NCBI RefSeq assembly: GCF_041200175.1
Contig: NZ_CP165727.1
Span: 5,211,501 to 5,275,500, forward strand
DNA length: 64,000 nt
Direction of reading: 5' to 3'
Source of the DNA: Streptomyces sp. R33
Lineage (GTDB): Bacteria; Actinomycetota; Actinomycetes; Streptomycetales; Streptomycetaceae
The position numbers and the translations under genes were made by a program. The notes below the pieces were generated by a model, which was given only the letters and a program-made list of their open reading frames with translations, did not search any database and was not told where the DNA came from. Numbering within the stretch: position 1 is the stretch's first letter; each line of letters starts with the position of its first letter. Below are positions 52,732 through 61,326 of this stretch, piece by piece.

Positions 52732-54087
52732 CTAGTTGGCCGTGACGGTGACCTTCTCGTCGTTCTGGATCTGCTTGACGAGCTGCTGCACCTTCGCCTT
52801 GTCCCAGAGCAGGTTGCCGCCGCGCTCGCCCGCGATCGGCATGTTCATCGACACGCCCTCGCCGCCGCTGATGCCCTTCATCGCGAAGAACATGTCGGCC
52901 ATGTCCCACAGCGACATGTCCTTGTCCACGATCAGCGTGTCCAGGCCCGCGCCCAGCACCGGGTACAGCTTGAAGGGGTTGAGGATCGTGCCCGGCGTGG
53001 CCGCCTGGTTGGCCAGCGTCGCCAGGAACTTCTGCTGGTTCTTCGTACGCGCCAGGTCCGACTCGGCGAATGCGTACCGGGTCCGGACGAAGGCGAGGGC
53101 CTGCTCGCCGTTGAGCGTCTGCTCGCCGGCCTTGAAGTCGGCGCCCGACTTCTCGTCCTTGAAGCCCTTCTCGATGTTCATGTCGACACCGCCGAGCGCG
53201 TCCACGATGTTCGCGAAACCGGCGAAGCCGATCTCCGCGTAGTGGTCGATGCGCAGCCCCGTGTTGTGCTCGACGGTGCGCACCAGCAGCTCCGGGCCGT
53301 CCTCCGCGTACGCCGCGTTGAGCTTGGTGTGCCGGCCCTGCGCCGCGAACTTCTTGCCCGACTGGGAGCCGACGAAGGAGGGGATCTCCACGTCGGAGTC
53401 GCGGGGCAGCGAGATCATGGTGTTCCCGCTGGAGCAGGCCGCCAGGATCATCATCGAGTCGGTGCGCTTGCCTTCGGCCGAGCCCGTGTGGAGCTTCTTC
53501 TTGTCCTCGTCGGACAGGCCTTCGCGGCTGTCGGAGCCCACGATCAGGTACGTCGTGCAGTCGCCCTCCTTCGGGCGCTCGATGACCTTGGAGAGGTCGA
53601 CCTCGCGGCGCACCTTGGAGTCGGCCCAGAAGTAGGTGCCGATCGTGGTCGCGAGCAGCGCCGTGACCAGCACGATGGAGCCGATCTTGATCCGCTTGCG
53701 CCAGTCCGGAGCCGGTCCGGCCGGCCTGCGGCCCGGCCCGCCGGGACCCCCGGGGCCGCCGGGCCCGCTCGGCGCACCCGGGCCGCCCGGACCCGCCGGG
53801 CTGGTCTGCGGGCGCCCGTAGACCTGGCCGGTGTTGTAGCCGCTGTCGTAGCCGCCGTAAGTGTCGTGGCCCGGGGCCTGCTGCGGGGGTACCCCGTACG
53901 CGGGCGGCTGCCCGGGCCGGGCCGGCGGCTGCGCCGGTCGCTGCGGTTGCTGCTGCGGCGGCACCGGCCGCTGCTGCCGGCGCTGGACATGCGGCATCCG
54001 CCGGGCACCCTCCGGCTGCGCCTGTGCGCTGCCGCGTCCGTACCGGTCGTCGCCGCTGTCGTTGCGCCCCTGGGGCCACTCACTCAT
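52732..54087 (-). CDS. LytR-CpsA-Psr (LCP) family protein A
   Basis: A 451-residue protein: Gln/Pro/Gly-rich cytoplasmic N terminus (about 130 residues, with repeated GPGGPGGP), one transmembrane helix (IKIGSIVLVTALLATTIGTYF), then the extracellular LCP domain with YLIVGSDSREGLSDED, ISLPRDSDVEIP, KLNAAYAEDGPELLVRTVE, FVRTRYAFAESDLARTKNQQ. The conserved Arg/Asp residues bind the pyrophosphate of polyprenyl-linked glycans. LCP proteins transfer such polymers to peptidoglycan. It lacks the C-terminal LytR_C domain. ATG 54087 has no strong Shine-Dalgarno. First of five LCP genes. Confidence 0.92.
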   Translation of the reverse strand: MSEWPQGRNDSGDDRYGRGSAQAQPEGARRMPHVQRRQQRPVPPQQQPQRPAQPPARPGQPPAYGVPPQQAPGHDTYGGYDSGYNTGQVYGRPQTSPAGPGGPGAPSGPGGPGGPGGPGRRPAGPAPDWRKRIKIGSIVLVTALLATTIGTYFWADSKVRREVDLSKVIERPKEGDCTTYLIVGSDSREGLSDEDKKKLHTGSAEGKRTDSMMILAACSSGNTMISLPRDSDVEIPSFVGSQSGKKFAAQGRHTKLNAAYAEDGPELLVRTVEHNTGLRIDHYAEIGFAGFANIVDALGGVDMNIEKGFKDEKSGADFKAGEQTLNGEQALAFVRTRYAFAESDLARTKNQQKFLATLANQAATPGTILNPFKLYPVLGAGLDTLIVDKDMSLWDMADMFFAMKGISGGEGVSMNMPIAGERGGNLLWDKAKVQQLVKQIQNDEKVTVTAN

Positions 54088-54181
54088 GCCGCCTAGGATG
54101 CCTGGCCGGACGGGGTGCCCGACAGTCCGGGCGGAGCTTCGTTCCGGTGCTGTTGCACAGCTGATGCCTGCGCGTCGGCTT

Positions 54182-54187
54182 TAAGGT
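54182..54187 (+). promoter_or_regulatory. -10 hexamer of thioesterase gene, leaderless type
   Basis: TAAGGT ends 6 nt before ATG 54194. AAGGTGGG could also act as a Shine-Dalgarno, so the alternative remains. Confidence 0.4.
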
Positions 54188-54193
54188 GGGCGC

Positions 54194-54745
54194 ATGACAG
54201 AGATACCGGGCGCCACGGCTGGCGACCTGCAGGGCAAGCCGATCTCGGCCTCGCGGACCACCCTCAGCCACATCATGACGGCCAACGACACCAACCTCCT
54301 CGGCACGGTGCACGGCGGTGTGATCATGAAGTTGGTGGACGACGCGGCCGGCGCCGTCGCCGGGCGCCACTCCGGCGGGCCCGCCGTCACCGCGTCCATG
54401 GACGAGATGGCCTTCCTCGCCCCGGTCCGCGTCGGCGACCTGGTCCACGTGAAGGCCCAGTGCAACTGGACCGGCCGCTCCTCCATGGAGATCGGCGTAC
54501 GGGTCCTGGCCGAGCGGTGGAACGAGTCGACCCCCGCCACCCAGGTCGGCAGCGCCTACCTCGTCTTCACCGCCGTGGACGCAGAGGGCAAGCCCCGTAC
54601 GGTCCCGCCGGTGCTCCCCGAGACCGACCAGGACCGCCGCCGCAACCAGGAGGCCCAGATCCGCCGCACGCACCGGCTCGCCCGCCGCCGGGCGATCATG
54701 GCGCTGCGCGAGGAGCGCGCGGCCCAGGGCTTCGACAGCGACTGA
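54194..54745 (+). CDS. Acyl-CoA thioesterase, hotdog fold (YciA/ACOT type)
   Basis: A 183-residue cytosolic hydrolase releasing free fatty acid and CoA. The hotdog pattern is TLSHIMTANDTNLLGTVHGGVIMKLVDDAAG (catalytic Asn/Asp and His-Gly-Gly), then ASMDEMAFLAPVRVGDLVHVKAQ and SAYLVFTAVDAEGKP. The last 35 residues are a basic helix (DRRRNQEAQIRRTHRLARRRA), which may bind CoA or nucleic acid. It lies between LCP genes A and B, divergent from A; a functional link to LCP is not visible. Confidence 0.92.
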   Translation: MTEIPGATAGDLQGKPISASRTTLSHIMTANDTNLLGTVHGGVIMKLVDDAAGAVAGRHSGGPAVTASMDEMAFLAPVRVGDLVHVKAQCNWTGRSSMEIGVRVLAERWNESTPATQVGSAYLVFTAVDAEGKPRTVPPVLPETDQDRRRNQEAQIRRTHRLARRRAIMALREERAAQGFDSD

Positions 54746-54764
54746 GCCGCCGCCCGGCCGCCGG

Positions 54765-56312
54765 TTACTTCCCGCAGATCACCTGGTCGCCCGTGACCAC
54801 CCCGACCTGGCCCTGGTACGGGTCCTCCGGGCGGACCGGCACCACCTTCCGGTAGTCCGCTCCGGCGATCACCAGGACCGTCCGGCCCTGGCCCGCCACC
54901 GCCCGCAGCTCACTGCCCGGCAGCGCGGTCGAGACCGTACGGGCCGAGCGGTCCCAGCGGGGGTCGTACGCGATCACCGTGCGCTTGACGTTGCGGCTCG
55001 CGCCGCCCACCGGGGCCCGGGTGGTGTCGAAGCCGGTGGCGCGCAGTGCCGTGTCCACCCGCCCGCCCAGCCCGTCGATCCGGGTCCCGTTCTCCACCTG
55101 GACCCGGATCTGCTGCGGCGGCACGTCCACCCGCACCGCCGGCTGCTGCTGCGCCCGGAGCCCGGACTGCCCTTGTGCCTGCCCCTGTGCCTGTGCCTGC
55201 GCCTGCCCCCGCACCGGTCCCGGTGCGGAGGGGGCGGCCAGCGGCCTGTCCTGGCGCAGCGCCTCGAAGAGCTTCGCGGCCTTCGGCTCGTCCCATTTCA
55301 CCGTCGAGCCGATGCCCTTGACGGGGTACGAGGGGTTCCCGATCGGCACCGAGGCGAACTCCGAGGAGGCCGGGGTGAAATCGCGCATGGCCTGACCCAG
55401 GGCCAGCATCTGCTCCGATCCGAAGCCCCGGTCGGCCCGGACCGAGCCCAGCAGCGTGGAGCTGACCTCCTTGAACTTCACCGGGTTCAGCAGTACCCCG
55501 CCGCCGGTCGCCTGCTTGACCAGGGCGGCGACGAACCGCTGCTGGCGCTGCATGCGGCCGAGGTCGGCGGCCCCGTCCACGTGGCGCGAGCGCACGTACT
55601 GCAGGGCCTGTCCGCCGCTGAGCCGGTGGGTGCCGGGCAGCAGGTCCAGGCCGGTGTTCTTGTCGTGCAGGGCCTTGGCGGTGCAGATCTCCACGCCGCT
55701 CATCGCGTCGACGGTCTTCATGAAGCTGCTGAAGTCGACCTCCAGGTAGTGGTCGATCTTCACCCGGGTCAGGTTCTCGACCGTCCGCACGGTCAGCTGC
55801 GGCCCGCCCTCCGCGTACGCCGCGTTGAGCTTCACGGCGTGCGGTCCGTGCTGCTTCCCACTGGACTCGTCCCGGTGCGCGGGCAGCTCGGCGTAGCTGT
55901 CGCGGGGCAGGCTGACGACGCTGGCCCGCTGCCGGTTCGCGGAGAGGTGCACCAGCATCACGGTGTCGGTGCAGTGGCAGGGGGCGCCGCCGAGGCGGTA
56001 CTCGCGCCTGTCCTGCCGGGTGATCTTGTCCCGGCCGTCGGTGCCGACCAGCAGGAAGTTCAGGCCGTGCCCGGCCTGCGGCCGGTTCTTCATGTCCTTG
56101 AACGGGTCCACCCGCTCGATCCCGGTGTCCAGGCCGGTCATCACCGCGTGCCCGATCGCCCCGGAGCCCAGCACCGCCACGGCCAGCCCGGCCGCCAGCC
56201 GTACCCCCCACCGCGGCCGGTCCCCCCGGCGCCGGGCCGGACCACCGCCCCGCCGCGCGCGCTGCGGCTGCGGGGGCCGGGCGGGTCGGGTGGGGCGGTG
56301 TGGCTGGGGCAC
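54765..56312 (-). CDS. LCP family protein B with LytR_C domain
   Basis: A 515-residue protein: Arg/Pro-rich cytoplasmic part, transmembrane helix (LAAGLAVAVLGSGAIGHAV), LCP domain (LNFLLVGTDGRDKIT, VVSLPRDSYAELP, KLNAAYAEGGPQLTVRTVE, LQYVRSRHVDGAADLGRMQRQQRF), a Gln/Ala repeat linker (QAQAQAQGQAQGQ) and a C-terminal LytR_C domain (IRVQVENGTRIDGLGGRVDTAL). A PCHCTD insert near the LCP start is unusual. GTG 56312 is chosen because GGAGG lies 8 nt upstream; GTG 56363 has no such site. Divergent from the GT2 glycosyltransferase. Confidence 0.92.
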   Translation of the reverse strand: MPQPHRPTRPARPPQPQRARRGGGPARRRGDRPRWGVRLAAGLAVAVLGSGAIGHAVMTGLDTGIERVDPFKDMKNRPQAGHGLNFLLVGTDGRDKITRQDRREYRLGGAPCHCTDTVMLVHLSANRQRASVVSLPRDSYAELPAHRDESSGKQHGPHAVKLNAAYAEGGPQLTVRTVENLTRVKIDHYLEVDFSSFMKTVDAMSGVEICTAKALHDKNTGLDLLPGTHRLSGGQALQYVRSRHVDGAADLGRMQRQQRFVAALVKQATGGGVLLNPVKFKEVSSTLLGSVRADRGFGSEQMLALGQAMRDFTPASSEFASVPIGNPSYPVKGIGSTVKWDEPKAAKLFEALRQDRPLAAPSAPGPVRGQAQAQAQGQAQGQSGLRAQQQPAVRVDVPPQQIRVQVENGTRIDGLGGRVDTALRATGFDTTRAPVGGASRNVKRTVIAYDPRWDRSARTVSTALPGSELRAVAGQGRTVLVIAGADYRKVVPVRPEDPYQGQVGVVTGDQVICGK

Positions 56313-56450
56313 GGGGGACACCTCCGCGGGGGCAGTAGGGGCCGACAGGAACGAACCAGACACAGCGGGCAGATCGTCAGAACAGTAGGCCCATACGATC
56401 AGCCTCTGTCCCTACCGATCATGCGGCGCGCACCCGTTTCCCCCGTACGC

Positions 56451-56456
56451 GGTAAC
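56451..56456 (+). promoter_or_regulatory. Possible -10 of the GT2 gene
   Basis: TAACGT lies 31 nt before ATG 56488. GAAGGACC at about 56478 is the ribosome binding site. No clear -35. Confidence 0.35.
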
Positions 56457-56487
56457 GTGACACCGATACCCGACCTTGAAGGACCAC

Positions 56488-57516
56488 ATGCCCGCCCAGC
56501 AGCCCGCAGTCTCGGTGATCATGCCGGTGCTCAACGAGGAGCGCCATCTGCGTGACTCCGTCCGCCACATCCTCGGACAGGAGTACGCCGGTGAGATGGA
56601 GGTGGTGATCGCGCTGGGGCCGTCCAAGGACCGCACCGACGAGATCGCCGCCGAGCTCGTACGCGAGGACCCCCGCGTCGTCACCGTTCCGAACCCCTCC
56701 GGCCGCACCCCGGCCGCCCTCAACGCCGCCATCAAGGCCTCGCGACACCCCGTCGTGGTGCGCGTCGACGGCCACGGCATGCTCTCGCCGAACTACATCG
56801 CCACCGCGGTCCGCCTCCTGGAGGAGACCGGTGCGCAGAACGTCGGCGGCATCATGCACGCCGAGGGCGAGAACGCCTGGGAGGACGCCGTCGCCGCCGC
56901 GATGACCTCGAAGATCGGCGTCGGTAACGCGGCCTTCCACACCGGGGGCAAGGCCGGCCCGGCCGACACCGTCTACCTGGGCGTCTTCCGCCGCGAGGCG
57001 CTGGAGCTGGCCGGCGGGTACAACGAGGAGTTCATCCGCGCCCAGGACTGGGAGCTGAACTTCCGCATCCGTGAGGCCGGCGGGCTCATCTGGTTCTCGC
57101 CCGAGCTGAAGGTCCAGTACCGCCCGCGGCCGTCCGTACGGGCGCTCGCCAAGCAGTACAAGGACTACGGCCGCTGGCGGCACGTGGTGGCCCGCTACCA
57201 CTCGGGCTCGATCAACCTGCGCTACCTCGCGTCGCCGACCGCCCTGTGCGCGATCGTGGCCGGCGTGCTGGCCGGTGCGGTCGTCAGCCCGTGGGGCTTC
57301 GTGGTCCCGGCCGGCTACCTCGCGGCGATCACCGTCGGCTCGATCCCGGCCGGCAAGGGCCTGTCCCTGAAGGCGCGGGCGCAGATCCCGGTGGCCATGG
57401 CCACCATGCACATGTCCTGGGGCTTCGGCTTCCTGACCAGCCCGCGCTCGCTCGCGGCCAAGGTCATCGCGAGCCGCCGCCCGGCGGTGCGCCGCGACTT
57501 CGCCAGCGAGGTCTGA
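56488..57516 (+). CDS. Family 2 glycosyltransferase
   Basis: A 342-residue GT-A enzyme: SVIMPVLNEERHLRDSVRHIL, the Asp of VVRVDGHGMLSPNYI (DxD-like), GGKAGPADTVYLGVFRREAL, and QDWELNFRIREAGGLIWFSPELKVQYRPR with the ED/QDW acceptor loop. Two hydrophobic helices near the C terminus (LCAIVAGVLAGAVVSPWGFVV, AGYLAAITVGSI) suggest membrane attachment, as in polymer or exopolysaccharide synthases. ATG 56488 has GAAGGA upstream; ATG 56476 lies inside that region. It is set within the LCP cluster, so it may extend the glycan that LCP proteins attach. Confidence 0.9.
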   Translation: MPAQQPAVSVIMPVLNEERHLRDSVRHILGQEYAGEMEVVIALGPSKDRTDEIAAELVREDPRVVTVPNPSGRTPAALNAAIKASRHPVVVRVDGHGMLSPNYIATAVRLLEETGAQNVGGIMHAEGENAWEDAVAAAMTSKIGVGNAAFHTGGKAGPADTVYLGVFRREALELAGGYNEEFIRAQDWELNFRIREAGGLIWFSPELKVQYRPRPSVRALAKQYKDYGRWRHVVARYHSGSINLRYLASPTALCAIVAGVLAGAVVSPWGFVVPAGYLAAITVGSIPAGKGLSLKARAQIPVAMATMHMSWGFGFLTSPRSLAAKVIASRRPAVRRDFASEV

Positions 57517-57532
57517 GCGGGCCGCGTACGTA

Positions 57533-57588
57533 CACGTGAAGGGGCCCGGGGTGCTGTCGGCCGACAGCACCCCGGGCCCCTTCACGTG
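57533..57588. terminator. Perfect 56-bp palindrome, bidirectional terminator
   Basis: Two exact 28-bp arms (beginning CACGTGAAGGGGCCCGGGG) meet at CGGCCG with no spacer, between convergent GT2 and LCP-C genes. Confidence 0.85.
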
Positions 57589-57594
57589 CAGGCG

Positions 57595-59238
57595 CTACCA
57601 GGTGAAGCCCGGCTGGATCGCCATGCACTCCTTGTCGTCGTCGCCGTTGAACGGGCGGGCCGAGTCCGGCGCCTTGGTCGGGGCGGGCGGCGGCGGGGTC
57701 GGCGCGTTGCCGGTCCGCCAGTCCTTGCCGACGAACAGGACGATCCCGGTGACGTCGTCGGACTTCTCCAGGGCGCTCGCCGGCAGGCCGAGCGCGGTGG
57801 CCACGGCCGCCGCGTCACCCGCCTGGTCCGGGCTCGAGAAGCGGATCACGGTGGTGTCCTCGGCCGCGGTCTGCGTGGCGGACGAGGCCTTGGTGAAGCC
57901 CTTGCCGACCAGGAGGGCGGCGACGTCGTCGGCCCGGCCCTTGACCCGGGTCTGGGCGCCGTCCTTGCCGCCGGTCGCGTTGCGCACCGTGACCGGGATC
58001 TTCGCCGGGGGCGCGGCCGGGTCGGCGGCCGGCTGGGACGGGGCCGCGGGGGACCCGGAGGCGGCGGGGGACCCGGAGGCGGCCGGCGCCGACGGATCGG
58101 CGGCCGGGTTCCCGGACCCCTTGCCGTCGAGTGCGATGTCCTCGCGGACCATCCGGAACAGGCCCTCGGCCTCGACCGGCTTGGGCTCGACCCGGCCCTC
58201 CTCGCGGGTGCTGTACACCCACGGCATGGTGGTCATCGTGATCCGCCCGGTGGGGACCTTCTTGAGCTCCATGCTGAGGTCGTACAGCTTGTCGATCTTG
58301 TTGAGGCCGGGGTCCACGACCATGGCCTTGATGGCCGCCTGCGCCAGGCTGTTGAGCTTCACCGGGTTGCTGAGCTTGGCGTTCTTGCGGAACTCGCGGG
58401 CCATCGAGTTCATGTACATGTGCTGGGCGTGGGTCCGGCCGAGGTCGGTGCCGTCCTCGAAGCCGTAGCGGGTGCGCAGCCACTGCAGGGCCTGCTCGCC
58501 CTGGATGGTGTTCGTTCCTGCGGGGAGCTTCAGGCCGGAGCCCTTGCCGTCCTTGGTGCGCGACTCCACGTTCTGCTGGACGCAGACCGGGACGCCGCCG
58601 ATGGCGTCCGCCATCGTCACCACGCCCTTGAAGTCGATCATCATGAAGTGGTCGATCGGGATGTGCGTGAGCTCCTGCCAGGCGGCGACCGTGCAGCCCG
58701 GCCCGCCCCGGCTGAGGGACTCGTTGGTCTGGACGAGGCCCCTGCTGGCCTGGTGGACCTTGCCGCCCGGCTCGGTGCACTTCGGCATCATCAGCATGGT
58801 GTCGCGCGGCATCGACACGACCGACATGTTGCTGCGGTCCGCCGACAGGTGCAGCAGCATCTGCACGTCCGCGAGGGGCGGGCCGTCGAAGGTGTCCCTG
58901 GCCCCGCCGAGGGCCTGGTTGGCCGCGTCGTCACGGGCGTCGGAGCCGATGAGGAGGATGTTCAGCGGGGTCTGCCCGAAGGCGTTGGGCTTGGAGCCGC
59001 CCAGCTTGGTCTCGCCGAGGTTCAGCGCGTCCGTCTTGATGCTGCCGTTGAGGTGGCGGTAGTAGAGGTAGCCGCCCGCCGCCGTTGCGAGTATGAGGAA
59101 GGACAGGACGGTGGACACCCAGCGCAGCACGCGCCGGCGGCCCCGTCGCTTCGGGCCGCCGCTGCCGGCTCCGGCGCCGGATATGCCACCGTCGGGCTGG
59201 GCGGGCGCCCCCTCCCCTCGCACACTGCTGTGCCTCAC
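57595..59238 (-). CDS. LCP family protein C with LytR_C domain
   Basis: A 547-residue protein: short basic N terminus, transmembrane helix (VLSFLILATAAGGYLYYRHL), LCP domain (LNILLIGSDARDDAANQ, VVSMPRDTMLMMP, GPGCTVAAWQELTHIPIDHFMMIDF, LRTRYGFEDGTDLGRTHAQHMYM), an Ala/Ser/Pro linker (PAASGSPAASGSPAAPSQ) and LytR_C (IPVTVRNATGGKDGAQTRVKGRADDVAALL). Catalytic Arg residues are present. GTG 59238 has GAGGGGG 6 nt upstream. It may be read from the upstream LCP-D gene, but two hairpins between them suggest separate transcripts. Confidence 0.92.
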   Translation of the reverse strand: MRHSSVRGEGAPAQPDGGISGAGAGSGGPKRRGRRRVLRWVSTVLSFLILATAAGGYLYYRHLNGSIKTDALNLGETKLGGSKPNAFGQTPLNILLIGSDARDDAANQALGGARDTFDGPPLADVQMLLHLSADRSNMSVVSMPRDTMLMMPKCTEPGGKVHQASRGLVQTNESLSRGGPGCTVAAWQELTHIPIDHFMMIDFKGVVTMADAIGGVPVCVQQNVESRTKDGKGSGLKLPAGTNTIQGEQALQWLRTRYGFEDGTDLGRTHAQHMYMNSMAREFRKNAKLSNPVKLNSLAQAAIKAMVVDPGLNKIDKLYDLSMELKKVPTGRITMTTMPWVYSTREEGRVEPKPVEAEGLFRMVREDIALDGKGSGNPAADPSAPAASGSPAASGSPAAPSQPAADPAAPPAKIPVTVRNATGGKDGAQTRVKGRADDVAALLVGKGFTKASSATQTAAEDTTVIRFSSPDQAGDAAAVATALGLPASALEKSDDVTGIVLFVGKDWRTGNAPTPPPPAPTKAPDSARPFNGDDDKECMAIQPGFTW

Positions 59239-59272
59239 ACGTCCCCCTCAAGATTCACTTCGTGTCGTGGTG

Positions 59273-59331
59273 TGCCGGTCCACCGGCACAGGCCGGCCCC
59301 CGGCCGGACAGCCGGTCCGGGCCGTCCGGCC
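59273..59331 (-). terminator. Hairpins between LCP-D and LCP-C
   Basis: TGCCGGT-CC-ACCGGCA near 59275 and GGCCGGAC/GTCCGGCC (59302-59331) are two adjacent inverted repeats after the LCP-D stop, in the minus-strand reading direction. Confidence 0.45.
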
Positions 59332-59365
59332 TTCTTGCCCTGCTCGGCCTGTCAGGCCTCTCGGC

Positions 59366-61102
59366 CTACTTGGCGCAGACCGCCTTGTCGGCCTCGGCCC
59401 GCTGAATCTCCTCCGGCGCCTTCTGAGGCGCCGTCAGCGAGACCCCCGCCCCCTTGAAGTCCGCGCCGAGCGTCAGCTTCATCGGGGTCTTGGGCGCGGC
59501 GTCCGCCGGGCCCATCTTCAGTGCCGTGGCCGGCAGGCCCATCATGTCGGCCAGCGCCCGGGCCTGGTCGGCCTGGTTGGGCGCGTACTCCAGCTGCGTC
59601 GCGTCGACCTTCGCGGGCGCATTGCCGCGGTTGCTGGCCTTGTTCACGCCCTTGCTGTTCTGCAGCCAGCTCAGGGTGCTGGAGGCGGCGCCCCCGGGTC
59701 CGCCGCCGTTGTAGACGTCCACCCGTACGTCGCCCGCGGGCGCGCGGTTGCCCTGGAGCAGGGCGTCCGCCTTGCTCCTGGCCTCCGCGTCGGCCGCGTC
59801 CTTCGCCGCCTGCTCCTTCTGCTCGACCTCCGTCAGCGAGACGTCGGCCTGGATCATCTTCAGCAGGGGGTCGGCCACGCGCTGGTCGACGACGACGGTC
59901 GCCTTCTTGCCCTCGGGCTCGGCAGGGTTGTCGAGCACCGGGAGCGTGGTGAAGGTGATGTTCTTCAGGTCGATGTCCTTCAACTCACCGGCGAGGTTGG
60001 TGAGTTTGTCGATGGACCCTATGCCCGAGTCGACGGTCAGCGACTTGGTGGCCGCCTCCGCGAGGGAGAAGAACTTCTTCGGACTGGTCAGCGTCTCCTT
60101 CGACTTCATCTCGCGCATCATCGAGCCCAGGAACTGCTGCTGGGTCTTGATCCGGTCGAGGTCGCCGTGGTTCCCGAACGAGTGCCGGGTCCGTACGAAG
60201 GCCAGGGCCTGCTCGCCCTGCAGCCGGTGCTCGCCGGCGTCCAGCTTCAGCTTGGAGTCCTTGTCGTCCACGGGCTTCGCGAGGCAGACCGGAACGCCGC
60301 CGACCGCCGTGCTCAGCACCTTCACCGCGTTGAAGTCGACCATCATGAAGTTGTCGACGGTGACGCCGGTGATCTCCTTCACCGTACGCATGGTGCAGCC
60401 CGGGTCGCGGCCCTCCTGGCCGAGGCTGACGTTGAACCGCGTCCCCTTCTGGCCGGGGATGGTCTTCGTCGAACCGTCGGGCTGCTTCGTCGGGCAGGCG
60501 GGGATGTTCGTGATCAGGTCGCGCGGGATGGACAGCGCGGTGGCGTTGCTGCGGTCCTTGGAGACGTGGAAGAGGATCGTGGTGTCGGCGTGGCCGACGC
60601 TCTCCGCGTCCCCGTAACCCTCGTTGCCCGCGCCGCTGCGCTTGTCGGTGCCGATGACCAGGATGTTGATGGGCTGGTCCTTCTTGAACCCGCCCGAGCC
60701 CGCGTCGCCGACGTCGGTGACGTTGAGGTTGCTGTTCAGGTGGTCGTAGTAGAGGTACGCGCCCACCGAACCGGCGACCAGCAGGAAGGCCAGGGTGCCG
60801 CCGGTGACGACCAGGATCCTCTTGCGTCGGCCGCCGCCTGCGCCGCCTTTGCGTGGACGTCCGCCGCGCCGCCCGGGCGGACCGTCGCCGCGCCGCGGGC
60901 CGGGTACCGCCGGGGACGGGGCCTTGGGGGCTGCCGGCGCTCCGGGGCGGGCCGAGGACGATCTGCGGGGAGCTGCGGCCGAAGGCCGCTGCTGCGCAGC
61001 GGAGCGGTCCAGTTGCAGTTCGTAGTTGCCTGTGCGTGGATTGAGCACCCACTGGTCTGCGGGGTCGATATCGTTCGCCCGCCCACGGCTTTGCGCATCC
61101 AC
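59366..61102 (-). CDS. LCP family protein D with LytR_C domain
   Basis: A 578-residue protein. The Arg/Pro-rich cytoplasmic region carries DQWVLNPRTGNYELQLDRS, a transmembrane helix follows (ILVVTGGTLAFLLVAGSVGAYLYY), then LCP (INILVIGTDKRSGAGNEGYGDAESVGHADTTILFH, ALSIPRDLITNIP, GRDPGCTMRTVKEITGVTVDNFMMVDF, FVRTRHSFGNHGDLDRIKTQQQFL), an Ala/Glu helical linker and LytR_C (VRVDVYNGGGPGGAASSTL). The long frame to 62986 runs through the LCP-E gene in another phase and is not coding there. GTG 61102 has GGAGG 12 nt upstream. Confidence 0.92.
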   Translation of the reverse strand: MDAQSRGRANDIDPADQWVLNPRTGNYELQLDRSAAQQRPSAAAPRRSSSARPGAPAAPKAPSPAVPGPRRGDGPPGRRGGRPRKGGAGGGRRKRILVVTGGTLAFLLVAGSVGAYLYYDHLNSNLNVTDVGDAGSGGFKKDQPINILVIGTDKRSGAGNEGYGDAESVGHADTTILFHVSKDRSNATALSIPRDLITNIPACPTKQPDGSTKTIPGQKGTRFNVSLGQEGRDPGCTMRTVKEITGVTVDNFMMVDFNAVKVLSTAVGGVPVCLAKPVDDKDSKLKLDAGEHRLQGEQALAFVRTRHSFGNHGDLDRIKTQQQFLGSMMREMKSKETLTSPKKFFSLAEAATKSLTVDSGIGSIDKLTNLAGELKDIDLKNITFTTLPVLDNPAEPEGKKATVVVDQRVADPLLKMIQADVSLTEVEQKEQAAKDAADAEARSKADALLQGNRAPAGDVRVDVYNGGGPGGAASSTLSWLQNSKGVNKASNRGNAPAKVDATQLEYAPNQADQARALADMMGLPATALKMGPADAAPKTPMKLTLGADFKGAGVSLTAPQKAPEEIQRAEADKAVCAK

Positions 61103-61326
61103 GGTTGCTCGAATCCTCCGTCGGTGCCTCGCGACGCGCCTCCCCCAAGACGCCCGGTCAACGATCCGGCTGCTGGTGCACGGCCTCTTTTCTGGCCGGG
61201 GCACCGGATCGCTCACCTTATCCGGCCAGGTCAACTGCAAACCATGGTGGTGACAAATTCCACTGCCCTTATAACGGCCCAAACCCCCCAACCCCCTCTG
61301 TACGGGCACCGCCTTTGGGGATTGCT

